From Paenibacillus_E qinlingensis (GTDB lineage Bacteria; Bacillota; Bacilli; Paenibacillales; NBRC-103111): 64,000 nt of DNA. Each line of letters begins with the position of its first letter. Position 1 is the first letter of the stretch. A program made the position numbers and the translations under genes. The stretch is taken from positions 682,001-746,000 of the forward strand of contig NZ_JAQIVH010000055.1 of NCBI RefSeq assembly GCF_028746185.1. The letters are read 5' to 3'. Below, in pieces: positions 42,963-51,323 of the stretch. The notes beneath the pieces are model-generated. The model saw only the letters and a program-made list of their open reading frames with translations, did not search any database and had not been told where the DNA came from.

Positions 42963-43715
42963 ATGGATTATGCTTTCGCTATTGAACCAGCTGCGTTTAC
43001 TCGTTTTGATGAAGAGTCCGAGCTGATCGAGCAATGTAAAGAATGGGGTTTAGTTTCTGAAAAAGCGGTCAAAGCAAAAGCCTTTTTCTATAAAGGGAAT
43101 AGCCTTAATGTAGCATGCAATATCGTCGGTCTCGTGGATCCTATGACGGCAGTTATTGAGTTAGATACGAAGCAGCTGCACTGCATTCATCCCTCCTATT
43201 TGAAGGAAATGCAAGCTGCGAACTATAGCCAGCGAGGTGCAGCTCTAGCTGAGGATTCCGTAGTTGCGGATGAATTGGAGACTGCTGAGCCGGAAGAAAA
43301 GCCAGCCAAAGCAACAAAAGCCGCGAAAACGGACGTTGTTTCTGAAGATGGACAAGCAGCACCTGCTGAGAAAGCGCCCCCTAAGGAAAAAACGAAAAAA
43401 GAGAAAGCCCCTAAACTGGAGCTTCCTGAAGAAAAAGTGAAAATGAAGGCGACTGTTACGGAGTTTACAACCGTGCCGAACAACTTCTCAGACACTGATG
43501 ATGAAGTCATCATCTATGATGCTGTATCCATCCTCGATCCAGCTTTAGACATCGGCACTGCCTGGTCGAGCCACAGCGCAACGCTCAAAAAGCTCGAGCT
43601 CGCGGTCGGCGACACTGTCACCTTCGAGTGCAAAATCGTCGCGAAGAAACTAAGCAAACATCCCGTGCCGTACAAAATCAACAATCCGGGTAAGATGCAG
43701 AAGGTAGCGGAATAA
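42963..43715 (+). CDS. Conserved-looking hypothetical protein with Lys/Ala/Glu linker and OB-like C-terminus
   Basis: This 250-residue protein was not recognised. It has a globular N-terminal part of ~95 residues (starting MDYAFAIEPAAFTRFDEESELI), a low-complexity Lys/Ala/Glu/Pro linker of ~60 residues (about 100-160), and a C-terminal ~90-residue beta-rich domain (KATVTEFTTVPNNF...VGDTVTFECKIVAKKL) that could be an OB fold. There is no signal or membrane segment. It follows the acidic small protein in one operon, closed by a strong terminator. A nucleic-acid-binding role would fit the charged linker but is not shown. Confidence 0.6.
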   Translation: MDYAFAIEPAAFTRFDEESELIEQCKEWGLVSEKAVKAKAFFYKGNSLNVACNIVGLVDPMTAVIELDTKQLHCIHPSYLKEMQAANYSQRGAALAEDSVVADELETAEPEEKPAKATKAAKTDVVSEDGQAAPAEKAPPKEKTKKEKAPKLELPEEKVKMKATVTEFTTVPNNFSDTDDEVIIYDAVSILDPALDIGTAWSSHSATLKKLELAVGDTVTFECKIVAKKLSKHPVPYKINNPGKMQKVAE

Positions 43716-43728
43716 GGAACTGGTAGAG

Positions 43729-43762
43729 CTTCAGCCCCTTAGAGGGGGGCTGAAGTTTTTTT
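43729..43762 (+). terminator. Terminator of the acidic-protein operon
   Basis: CTTCAGCCCC pairs with GGGGCTGAAG around a short loop and is followed by seven Ts, 14 bases after the stop. Confidence 0.85.
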
Positions 43763-43818
43763 GTTTGACGGGGCTGCATGGCGCGGGCGGCATGCGAGTG
43801 CCCCGGGTTTTCGGGCGA

Positions 43819-44011
43819 AATAAGGCCCAAAAAAGGGCCTTATTCTCTCGCACGCCGGCCGCAGACTCACAATAGCGCCTTAAAAGGGCGCTATTGTCTT
43901 CGCCGCGCTCGCTTTTCGAGCGCTCTGAGCACTTTAAGGCCCGAAAAGGGCCTTATTTCTTCACACGACGGCCGGCAGACTCACAATAGCGCCTTATAAG
44001 GGCGCTATTGT
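43819..44011. repeat. Tandem ~115-bp unit of two paired hairpins
   Basis: Unit 1 has hairpin A1 (43819-43844, AATAAGGCCC/GGGCCTTATT) and B1 (43869-43897, ACAATAGCGCC/GGCGCTATTGT). Unit 2 has A2 (43935-43955, TAAGGCCC/GGGCCTTA) and B2 (43983-44011, same arms as B1). Offsets are 116 and 114 bases, and the spacers (ACGCCGGCC..CAGACTCAC, CGCCGCGCTC) are conserved. Loops differ while arms are kept, indicating selection or mobility as structured elements. Confidence 0.8.
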
Positions 44012-44331
44012 CTCCGCCGCGCTCATTGCCGCCTCCCTTCCTCTTCCACAAAGGACTATTCCTTCAAAACTTAGCTACTCCACACATCATCCCCGCCAAC
44101 ATACACACTTCACACAAACCATATGCGAAAAAGCTACATGAACACAAACCACACACCTAACAGTAGCTAGATTTGTTCCTGAACTACATCTCAATCAGTG
44201 GCAAAAAGGCCTTATTGCCTCACTCACCAGCCTGCGGAATCAAATAAAGGTTTTAATCCTAATTAAATCTCCGGCTTCACCTCCCACTCCACTTCCTGTT
44301 GCCAAAGGCACTCTGCAAGATCAACCCTACA

Positions 44332-44340
44332 TGCTATAAT
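44332..44340 (+). promoter_or_regulatory. Extended -10 of the AraC gene at 44.4 kb
   Basis: TGCTATAAT is a perfect extended -10 element 25 bases before the ATG. Confidence 0.5.
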
Positions 44341-44365
44341 AAGCATTGAGAAAGGTGCTGATCAG

Positions 44366-45220
44366 ATGGCTCCCAACCTGACAACCATGCAGCCGGCAGA
44401 AACGATCGGTATGCTTGCCGATTATCATTTCCCTCCCTACATAACATTAGCTCATATGTTCCATGCCCCACAGGAATGGGCGATACGCAATCGAGAGATG
44501 ACGCAGTTCATTCTCCAATATGTCGTCGATGGTTTTGCTCACTACCCAGTTAACGATATTCCCTATGAGACGCGCCGCGGCGATCTCTTATTTCATCGTC
44601 CGAATGAACGACACTCGATTATTAAAGAAGACCATAGTCCTTATGTGTGTATTTCACTTGTGTTTCATTTTGGCACGTCTGCTTTCCCCTACGAGGAACT
44701 ATTCAAACATAAGCATCTACTTGGAAATTTCGCGGACCATCCGGTAGAAACGATGTTATCTCAGCTTGTTTCGCATTATCGCCAGCCAGGACTTGTGCAT
44801 CAGATGCACTGCCAAAGCTTACTTATGCGTATTCTTGCTGAAGCCGCGCTAGGTTTGGAAAACAGCACAACACGCACCAAGACTGACTCTCTCACCATGC
44901 CCAAACTCGTCTTAATCAAAAACTATCTAACCGAGCACTACAGCCGTGAAATTCAAATTAAAGAACTGGAAGACGTATCTGGTCTCAGCAAAAACTACAT
45001 TTTGACCTTATTCCGCCAACATGTCGGCATGTCTCCTATGCAGTACTTGACTTGGATCCGCATAAACAAAGCGAAGGAGTTAGCCATTCACAGCAACCTT
45101 TCCTTCAGTGAAATTGCGGATCGCGTCGGTTATTCGGATGTCCATACATTCGGACGCATGTTCAAGAAAAAAACGGGACAAAGTTTAACCCAGTTTTGTT
45201 CGAATTTGATCTATTCTTAG
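44366..45220 (+). CDS. AraC family transcriptional regulator
   Basis: This 284-residue protein has an N-terminal cupin-like domain (PVNDIPYETRRGDLLFHRPNERHSI) and a C-terminal AraC DNA-binding domain (IQIKELEDVSGLSKNYILTLF and FSEIADRVGYSDVHTFGRMF, ending GQSLTQF). The ATG follows AGAAAGGTG. It is monocistronic, between two repeat-rich intergenic regions, and its nearest possible target is the convergent PhyH dioxygenase at 45.9-46.8 kb. An AraC next to a PhyH gene occurs twice in this window, which suggests a functional link. Inducer unknown. Confidence 0.88.
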   Translation: MAPNLTTMQPAETIGMLADYHFPPYITLAHMFHAPQEWAIRNREMTQFILQYVVDGFAHYPVNDIPYETRRGDLLFHRPNERHSIIKEDHSPYVCISLVFHFGTSAFPYEELFKHKHLLGNFADHPVETMLSQLVSHYRQPGLVHQMHCQSLLMRILAEAALGLENSTTRTKTDSLTMPKLVLIKNYLTEHYSREIQIKELEDVSGLSKNYILTLFRQHVGMSPMQYLTWIRINKAKELAIHSNLSFSEIADRVGYSDVHTFGRMFKKKTGQSLTQFCSNLIYS

Positions 45221-45266
45221 ATCGTCGGGAGTGTAATTGGTATAGCGATTGGTTGGGAATGGGTTA

Positions 45267-45410
45267 GATGAGTTGATTGATGAGTTGATTGATGAGTTGA
45301 TTGATGAGTTGATTGATGAGTTGATTGATGAGTTGATTGATGAGTTGATTGATGAGTTGATTGATTGGTTGATTGATGAGTTGATTGATGAGTTGATTGA
45401 TTGGTTGATT
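45267..45410 (+). repeat. 12-bp tandem repeat (GATGAGTTGATT)n
   Basis: Twelve units of GATGAGTTGATT: eight perfect (45267-45362), one variant with TGG, two perfect, one variant; then a degenerate tail to about 45466. The unit is a multiple of three and would read Asp-Glu-Leu-Ile, but there is no ribosome site or start, so it is treated as non-coding and probably length-variable. Confidence 0.9.
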
Positions 45411-45561
45411 GATTGGTGATTTGTTTGTTGATTGATTGGTGATTTGGTTGGTTGATTGACTAGTTGAGGTTGGACTGTAATTAGGTGACTGGTATGCTAG
45501 GAGTGATCAGACGAGGTCACTCAACAGGCTTGTATCGAGATTCGACGCTCCCCTCCAATAC

Positions 45562-45770
45562 AAATTAACTGGAAATTATACATCTATTTCAGTAGAATTT
45601 ACCAAATAAATTGGATTAACTGGATTTTATGTAGCTAATTCTGCCCATTCTACCCAATACGGCCAAATTGGCACTATTTAGCTGTAGATTTTCCATCTAT
45701 TCGGCAAAACCAAGGATTTTCCGAAGATTTAACTACATAGAATCCATCTATTTCATTTTGGTACGTGAGC
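45562..45770. repeat. Dispersed ~200-bp intergenic repeat, copy 1
   Basis: AAATTAACTGGAAA at the start, TTTATGTAGCTAATTCT in the middle and AATCCATCTATTTC near the end recur in the same order, with scattered differences, at 63548-63745. It contains no gene. Confidence 0.65.
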
Positions 45771-45785
45771 ATCGACAACAAAAAA

Positions 45786-45823
45786 GCCGTTCCCCCATAG
45801 ATTCATCTACTTGGAGGAACAGC
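45786..45823 (-). terminator. Terminator of the PhyH dioxygenase gene
   Basis: GCCGTTCCCCC and GGAGGAACAGC pair with G-U pairs; on the minus strand the hairpin is followed by a run of six Ts. It lies 36 bases after the dioxygenase stop. Confidence 0.75.
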
Positions 45824-45858
45824 CTCATCTTTACCTGTCTTACCTGTCTCTACTTTAC

Positions 45859-46767
45859 TTACGCACGCCAATAATCAGAATGCGCATAGCGATACGTCTT
45901 CGGCGCTTGCTTCGTCCCTATCGCGAACGCGCCTTTTGGCTGATAGTCATACGGAGTTTCTCCTGCCGTATAGGCGGCTTCTTTGCGCTTTTGGATACAA
46001 TCGACGAGCATATGCTGCTTCAACGATAGATACTCTAACGTATGCGGTCCAAATTCCGCTTCGATTTCGCCTGGGCGGAATTCGTAATACACCGTACGGC
46101 GAAGCGCGTTGCCATCTCCCTCAGGTGAACCATGCAGCAGCTGAATATTGTGGAATATGACATCCCCAGGGTTCATTGGCACCGGTACAGCATCGCTGAC
46201 ATCGAAACCAGGCAACGCGCAGCGTTCCTCGGCAGCGTCAGCTGCCCAATGGTTCGAACCAGGAATAACCCACAAGCATGACTTGAGATCCGCCTCATCC
46301 AAATAGAAATCCACATTGAAGATCGGACGCGGATCTGTGCAGCCTACTGGCACAGCAGAGTCTCGATGCCAAGGCACGCTGGCCGCTTGATTCGGGATTT
46401 TCACCACTAAGGAATCCCAGGTAGGAATGAAATTAATCCCTTGAATCTTGGCAACAGATCGCAGGATAAACGGATGGGCAAGCAATACCTTATTCGCTTC
46501 TTGCTTGTCGATAATAAACTCTGTCCGCCAATATTTGCGTTCACCATTTTTCCTCACACGGTACATATAATCCTGGTCATCGCTTCCAGCCATCCCAATG
46601 TCTACGGCCTTCATCGTTTGCTCCTGGAGGAGTCGAAGCTCCTCTCCAACTACCACATTGCGTATAACCAGAAAACCATTATCCAAGAAAAATTGTGCTT
46701 GTTCACTCGTAATTTCGTCTTGCAGCAAAGCATCAGGTTCGGGTATGTGAATCTTTTGTTGGCTCAT
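45859..46767 (-). CDS. Phytanoyl-CoA dioxygenase (PhyH) family oxygenase
   Basis: This 302-residue Fe(II)/2-oxoglutarate-dependent oxygenase hydroxylates an unknown small molecule. The iron triad is clear: His134-x-Asp136 (VPWHRDSAVP) and His212 (IQLLHGSPEG), with Arg in ALRRTVYYEF for 2-oxoglutarate. The N-terminus ITSEQAQFFLDNGFLVIRNVV is the usual family opening. It has no signal peptide. The ATG follows GAGGTTGTTCGC (GAGG). It is convergent with an AraC gene, and downstream of it (same strand, upstream in coordinates of the operon) begins cluster 3. Unlike the PhyH at 37.3-38.7 kb it has no HEAT extension. Substrate unknown. Confidence 0.9.
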   Translation of the reverse strand: MSQQKIHIPEPDALLQDEITSEQAQFFLDNGFLVIRNVVVGEELRLLQEQTMKAVDIGMAGSDDQDYMYRVRKNGERKYWRTEFIIDKQEANKVLLAHPFILRSVAKIQGINFIPTWDSLVVKIPNQAASVPWHRDSAVPVGCTDPRPIFNVDFYLDEADLKSCLWVIPGSNHWAADAAEERCALPGFDVSDAVPVPMNPGDVIFHNIQLLHGSPEGDGNALRRTVYYEFRPGEIEAEFGPHTLEYLSLKQHMLVDCIQKRKEAAYTAGETPYDYQPKGAFAIGTKQAPKTYRYAHSDYWRA

Positions 46768-46829
46768 GCGAACAACCTCCTCAAATAACTTTCATACCTT
46801 TACTTTACTGCATCGGTTTACGAAAATCT

Positions 46830-47627
46830 TTAGTCTAAACAGGCATTTTGGTTGCCAAAAGCACTCTGTCCACTTTGATATTCTTTTGGCGTCATACCGA
46901 CGGACTTTTTGAACAACTTCGTGAAATAAACCGGATCTGAGTAACCTACAAGCGAGCCTACTTCATACATTTTCACATCCGGATAATCCTCCAAGATATG
47001 CTTTGCTTTCACGATTCGCAAATCAGTCACGTAGTCGGTGATCGTCTTGTTCGTTTCCCTTTTAAACAACTTGCATAAATAACTAGGATTCAAACCTACT
47101 TTAGCGGAGAGCTCATTCAACTCAAAGGCTTGATTAAGATCAGACTCCAACATGCGAATCACATCCGCAATGATTTGCTTCTTGTGCACCTTAGCCTCGG
47201 CAGGTACGTGTTCGGAAATTTCCTTTTCAGTTGAATCCAACACCGCAAACTGCTCCCCAACTCGCTTCAAAACCTGAAATAAATCCTTCTTATTCACTGG
47301 CTTCGACAAATATTCTTCTACACCGAATCGAATGGCTTGACGCGCGTACTCGAATTCATTAAATCCACTTAAGAGAATAATATGAGCATCCGGATAATCC
47401 GCCCTTGTTCGCTCGATTAGCTTCATACCGTCCATCATGGGCATTTTGATATCGGTCAAAAGTATCTTGCAATCCGCAGCGTCCCAGCCACTCATTTTAT
47501 CCATCGCTTGAATCCCATTCGCGCATAACCCTACAATTTCAATAGGCAAATCCATCGCCTCAACCATGGCTTGAAGACCTAACCGAATCCGCTGCTCATC
47601 ATCCACTATCAACATTTTCATCGTCAT
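46830..47627 (-). CDS. Response regulator, YesN type
   Basis: This 265-residue partner of the adjacent kinase has a receiver domain (MLIVDDEQRIRLGL, phospho-acceptor Asp59 in ILLTDIKMPMMDG, Lys in YLSKPVNKK) and a C-terminal AraC domain (FELNELSAKVGLNPSYLCKLF and MYEVGSLVGYSDPVYFTKLF, ending GMTPKEYQ). The ATG directly follows the kinase stop (TAGATG), with GGAGAG inside the last kinase codons, so the two are coupled. It likely activates sugar-import cluster 3 upstream and perhaps the neighbouring glycanase genes. The signal is unknown. Confidence 0.94.
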   Translation of the reverse strand: MTMKMLIVDDEQRIRLGLQAMVEAMDLPIEIVGLCANGIQAMDKMSGWDAADCKILLTDIKMPMMDGMKLIERTRADYPDAHIILLSGFNEFEYARQAIRFGVEEYLSKPVNKKDLFQVLKRVGEQFAVLDSTEKEISEHVPAEAKVHKKQIIADVIRMLESDLNQAFELNELSAKVGLNPSYLCKLFKRETNKTITDYVTDLRIVKAKHILEDYPDVKMYEVGSLVGYSDPVYFTKLFKKSVGMTPKEYQSGQSAFGNQNACLD

Positions 47628-49409
47628 CTATGCGCTCTCCTTCCATGCTTCCAGAACGGGTAGGACAATCGTTACGGCCGTGCCAACCTCGATTTCACTG
47701 CTCACTTGCAAACCATATGACGCACCATATTGCAAAATAATTCGCTCATTCACGTTGGCTATCCCGATGTTATTACGATTTTCTTGCCGCAAGCCTTGCA
47801 TCGCATTTCGAATAATTTTCAACTGCGTATCTTCCATGCCACACCCATTATCCCGAACGGTAAAATAGATCGCTTGCTTATCCACGTAAGAACTAATCGT
47901 AATTAAACAATTCTCTTCTTTCATTTCAAAACCATGGAGAATCGCATTTTCCACGATGGGTTGAAATAACAGTTTAATAACCGGGTAGCTCAGATGAGCC
48001 TCGCTAATGTTTAACTCCAGCTGAATATCTTTAGAGAATCGAAAGTTTTGCAGCGCCAAATACTTCTCCAAATGATCCAGTTCCTTATGAATCGTCACTT
48101 GATCCGTCCCGCGCAATATGCCATACCTCAGCAACTCTCCCAAATTGTAGGTCATTTCCGAAATCTCGTAATCTCGTTTCACTTCGGCCGTCATACGGAT
48201 CACTTCCAGCGTGTTATAGATGAAATGCGGGTTAATTTGATGCTGCAGTGACCTTAGTTCAGCCTCCCGTTTGCGATTTTGCGTCTGATAGACTTCTTCC
48301 ACCAGCTCATTGATTCTTCTAATCATATTATTAAAATGCTTCGCCAGTATGCCAAACTCGTCCGAATACTTCACCGGAATTTGAACGTCTAGATTCTCCT
48401 TGTTAACCTGTTTCATGGTCCTCATTAAAGTTCGCAATGGCCGCGTCAACGCGATGGCAATAATTGCTGAAGTCACTAAGGCCACTGTAATCGAAAGCAA
48501 GACGAGAATCATAGTGAAATCCCGCGTGACCCGCGTCTCTTCTGTCAGATGATCCACAGGTATGAACACAATCTGCTTCCAACCCGTTACTTCTGACGTT
48601 GTATATGAGGTTAAATATGACTTCCCTTCGATCGTCACCTTGAAGCTGCCTTGTGCACCTACGGCTTTTTGTACGAGCTCATTGCTAGCCACATTGGTTG
48701 AAATCCATTTCTGCTCGCTATCATAGATCACGGTATTCTGATCATCAAGTACCATGGTCCGGCCTTTAGTGACCTCATCCAGCTCGCGGACGGCATCACC
48801 AATGACTTGAATTCTGGAGTCAAAGATGATCATGCCAATGCCTTCCAAGGAGTTCGTATTCTTCAATTCTCGGGCAATCGAAAAATAATATTTATTCGTC
48901 TGACCAACGGTTATTTTCTGTGTGGAGATTATAATGGAAGAGCCTTGCGCATTCCGCACTTGTTGTCGTAAATCAACGGCCTGCTGCCGAATGTCGGCCC
49001 GAATTGTATCATTTTTGGTACTGTCGTACATGTTGCCATAATTATCGAATATGTACACGGACTCCGTATCATTTTTTAAACTGTTCAAGCCTTTGACGAA
49101 GTTCTGGAGGCGGTTATTTTCTTCTACCGTTTTATTCGGATTAGCTAGCGACTCCTGAATATCCTGCATATAAATCTGGCTGCCCGTCACACGCTTAATA
49201 TCCGAGACGTACTGGTCTACCCGCTCCAAAATTTTCTGTGAAATCTGGTTTACGTAGAGAGCCGTATTCTTTTCAATAGATTTGGAATAACTCGCATAAG
49301 AGATCATTGAGATTGTAACAATTGGCACTGTGATCAAAATAACAAACACCGTAATCAGCTTCTGAGTCAGTGATAATCTTACAATCCAATGCCATATATC
49401 GCTTAGCAC
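47628..49409 (-). CDS. Sensor histidine kinase, YesM type
   Basis: This 593-residue membrane kinase has segment 1 at about residues 18-40 (LITVFVILITVPIVTISMISYASY), an extracellular region of ~260 residues and segment 2 near 299-320. HAMP follows (RPLRTLMRTMKQVNKENLDVQIPV), then the His_kinase motif QINPHFIYNTLEVIRM (His395) and a HATPase domain (VENAILHGF, RDNGCGM). The start is GTG with GGGGGGAA seven bases upstream. It follows the cluster 3 permeases after a terminator, so it has some independent expression. It pairs with the regulator immediately downstream. Confidence 0.94.
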   Translation of the reverse strand: MLSDIWHWIVRLSLTQKLITVFVILITVPIVTISMISYASYSKSIEKNTALYVNQISQKILERVDQYVSDIKRVTGSQIYMQDIQESLANPNKTVEENNRLQNFVKGLNSLKNDTESVYIFDNYGNMYDSTKNDTIRADIRQQAVDLRQQVRNAQGSSIIISTQKITVGQTNKYYFSIARELKNTNSLEGIGMIIFDSRIQVIGDAVRELDEVTKGRTMVLDDQNTVIYDSEQKWISTNVASNELVQKAVGAQGSFKVTIEGKSYLTSYTTSEVTGWKQIVFIPVDHLTEETRVTRDFTMILVLLSITVALVTSAIIAIALTRPLRTLMRTMKQVNKENLDVQIPVKYSDEFGILAKHFNNMIRRINELVEEVYQTQNRKREAELRSLQHQINPHFIYNTLEVIRMTAEVKRDYEISEMTYNLGELLRYGILRGTDQVTIHKELDHLEKYLALQNFRFSKDIQLELNISEAHLSYPVIKLLFQPIVENAILHGFEMKEENCLITISSYVDKQAIYFTVRDNGCGMEDTQLKIIRNAMQGLRQENRNNIGIANVNERIILQYGASYGLQVSSEIEVGTAVTIVLPVLEAWKESA

Positions 49410-49468
49410 AATAGGTTCCCCCCAGCTCTTTCACAGGAATGTAAGCCCTTTCTTTATTAAATCCAAGA

Positions 49469-49501
49469 AAACCCATGGCTCTCAAATAAGAGCCTTGGGT
49501 T
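49469..49501 (-). terminator. Terminator after the cluster 3 permeases
   Basis: AACCCAtGGCTCT and AGAGCCtTGGGTT form a stem of about 12 bp with a short loop, and on the minus strand a short T-run follows. It separates the transporter genes from the kinase gene. Confidence 0.65.
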
Positions 49502-49540
49502 ACTATTTCGACTCGCCAGCAGCGGTGTCCTGCTAGCTTT

Positions 49541-50368
49541 TCATTTCACTGATCCGTTCGTAATTCCGGAGAAAATGTACCTCTGCAGGAACAAATACAA
49601 TAAGACCGTCGGAAGTAAGATGATAAGGATGGCCGCACAGATCAATTGCCACTCTGCGCTATTCGTACCTGTAAATTTCATCAGGGTGGTCGAAACAACA
49701 CCTAATTTCTGTGAAGGCATATACAAATATGGCGTGTACATATCGTTATAAATCGAAATTGTTTTTAAGATAATGACCGTTGAAATAGCTGGTGTCAATA
49801 GGGGGATGATTATCCTGTAGAAGATGCCATACAGTGACAGCCCTTCAATCATCGCGTTCTCATCTAACTCATAAGGAATATTGCGAATAAATTGAAGCAG
49901 AATGTAAATTTGAACAACGTCTGCACCAATGTACAAGAGCACTGGGGCAAAATGCGTGTTGAATAATCCTAACCATTTGATAATGGAGAAAATGGCCACC
50001 TGTGTCGTGATCGCTGGAATAATCGCTGCCCCGGTATAGAGACCAAGAATGAGGAAGCGACCAGGGAATTTAAAGCGCCCAAGCACGTACGCCACCATTG
50101 TTCCCATGACGATATTCCCGATCAAGGATAAACCAATCACAATTGTCGTATTCAGAAACGCTTGCCCGAGATTCCCTCGTTCAAACACGATCTGGAAATT
50201 CTCAAAATTCAGAAAGGAGTTCGGCAGTGAAAACGCGCTGGACATGCCATATTCCTTGCTCCCCTTAAATGCATTTACACACAAGATATACAAGGGGAAA
50301 AAGATAATCAGGCTCGCGAAGGACAAAAGCACATATTTCACTGTCGATGAGATCGGTCTTGGTTTCAT
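49541..50368 (-). CDS. Carbohydrate ABC transporter permease, MalG/AraQ type
   Basis: This is the second permease of importer 3, 275 residues with six membrane segments (KYVLLSFASLIIFFPLYILCVNAF first). The EAA loop is LDENAMIEGLSLYGIF then RIIIPLLTPA; its second position is Asn rather than Ala, a tolerated change. The frame extends nine codons into the upstream permease gene; the ATG used follows AAAGGAGGAG with eight bases of spacing and lies four bases after the upstream stop. Typical partner of the UgpA/MalF-type permease before it. Substrate unknown. Confidence 0.92.
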   Translation of the reverse strand: MKPRPISSTVKYVLLSFASLIIFFPLYILCVNAFKGSKEYGMSSAFSLPNSFLNFENFQIVFERGNLGQAFLNTTIVIGLSLIGNIVMGTMVAYVLGRFKFPGRFLILGLYTGAAIIPAITTQVAIFSIIKWLGLFNTHFAPVLLYIGADVVQIYILLQFIRNIPYELDENAMIEGLSLYGIFYRIIIPLLTPAISTVIILKTISIYNDMYTPYLYMPSQKLGVVSTTLMKFTGTNSAEWQLICAAILIILLPTVLLYLFLQRYIFSGITNGSVK

Positions 50369-50372
50369 GGTG

Positions 50373-51242
50373 TCACTCCTCCTTTCCTCCAACAATTCTG
50401 CGTTGTGCAGATACTACGACAATCACGACGATCATCAGTAGCACACTCATCGCAGAAGCGAGTCCAAAGTTATTATATTGAAACGCGGTCTCCACTGTTT
50501 GCTGAACATATGTTTTACTTGCCGCCAAAGGGCCACCTTTGGTTAAGACGAAAGGAAGGTCGAATACCTCCAAAGCCCCAATTACAGTCAGAAACAGATT
50601 AAGCTCGATAATTTTCCTCATACCAGGTATTGTGATGTAGCGAAGCACTTGGAGTCTTCGTGCGCCGTCTATTTTAGCTGCTTCATAAATATCCTCAGGG
50701 AGTGATTGCAATGCCCCTAAGTACACAACCATATTGAAACCCATAAATTTCCACACGCCAATTGAAGCTAGTGATACGTTGACAAGTCCTGGCTTACCTA
50801 ACCAGGAGATAGGATCCATGCCTAGCAAACTTAAAAAATAATTCAAGGAACCTGTGTTGGTATCGAACACATAGCCAAACATGAACGCTACAGCAACTCC
50901 ATTCATAATGTAGGGCAGGAATAATACCGTCCGAAATATGTTACGTCCTTTGAGCTTACTGTTCAACATGACCGCGAAGAAAAAGGCTACAATATTTTGC
51001 AAGATGCCACCTACGAAGTAAGCAACGTTATGGAGGAAAACATAGAGAACTTCCATATTTCCCATAATCTCTTTGTAATTTGAAAATCCAACCCACGTTT
51101 TAACCGGTGTTAATCCATCCCACGATGTAAAGCTTAGATAAATAAGTCTCAAAGCTGGATAGTAGGTAAAAGTCAAAAGCAGCGTGAGTGGCACGATAAG
51201 GAACGATACTATTAAGGTAATTTTTTGTTGTTGGTAGCTCAT
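50373..51242 (-). CDS. Carbohydrate ABC transporter permease, UgpA/MalF type
   Basis: This is the first permease of importer 3, about 289 residues with six membrane segments (ITLIVSFLIVPLTLLLTFTYYP first). The EAA loop reads IYEAAKIDGARRLQVL followed by RYITIPGMRK. An ATG two codons earlier (51248) overlaps the GAGG ribosome site, so the second ATG is preferred. It is separated from the binding-protein gene by a strong hairpin and its stop lies four bases before the next permease. The ATPase is not encoded here. Confidence 0.93.
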   Translation of the reverse strand: MSYQQQKITLIVSFLIVPLTLLLTFTYYPALRLIYLSFTSWDGLTPVKTWVGFSNYKEIMGNMEVLYVFLHNVAYFVGGILQNIVAFFFAVMLNSKLKGRNIFRTVLFLPYIMNGVAVAFMFGYVFDTNTGSLNYFLSLLGMDPISWLGKPGLVNVSLASIGVWKFMGFNMVVYLGALQSLPEDIYEAAKIDGARRLQVLRYITIPGMRKIIELNLFLTVIGALEVFDLPFVLTKGGPLAASKTYVQQTVETAFQYNNFGLASAMSVLLMIVVIVVVSAQRRIVGGKEE

Positions 51243-51272
51243 CTCCATACCTCATTGCTCTTTAATTTGAAA

Positions 51273-51312
51273 AAGAGGACTGAATGTTTGCGAACTATCA
51301 TTCAGCCCTCTT
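51273..51312 (-). promoter_or_regulatory. Intercistronic hairpin between binding protein and permease (cluster 3)
   Basis: AAGAGG(A)CTGAATG pairs with CATTCAG(C)CCTCTT, a 13-bp stem with one internal mismatch. No long T-run follows, so it is probably a partial terminator or 3' stabiliser, matching the one in cluster 1. Confidence 0.65.
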
Positions 51313-51323
51313 ACGCTTAACGC

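Larger units (their letters stand above)
43716..44365. other. Gene-free region with tandem hairpin repeats
   Basis: This 650-base region contains the terminator above, the duplicated hairpin unit at 43819-44011, a third partial copy of the AAGGCC hairpin near 44211-44235 and A/C-rich sequence. No coding frame with a ribosome site was found. The promoter of the AraC gene lies at its right end (extended -10 TGCTATAAT at 44332-44340). Confidence 0.6.
45221..45858. other. Repeat-rich gene-free region
   Basis: It holds a 12-bp minisatellite (45267-45410, degenerate to ~45466), one copy of a dispersed ~200-bp AT-rich element (45562-45770) and the terminator of the PhyH gene. No convincing gene was seen. 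Confidence 0.6.

Noticed and set aside
43778..43999. 73-codon frame through the paired hairpins
   Set aside because: It merely reads through the duplicated hairpin unit; no ribosome site and repeated peptide from the DNA repeat.
45267..45466. CRISPR-like array
   Set aside because: Units are 12 bp with no spacers and no cas genes; it is a simple tandem repeat.
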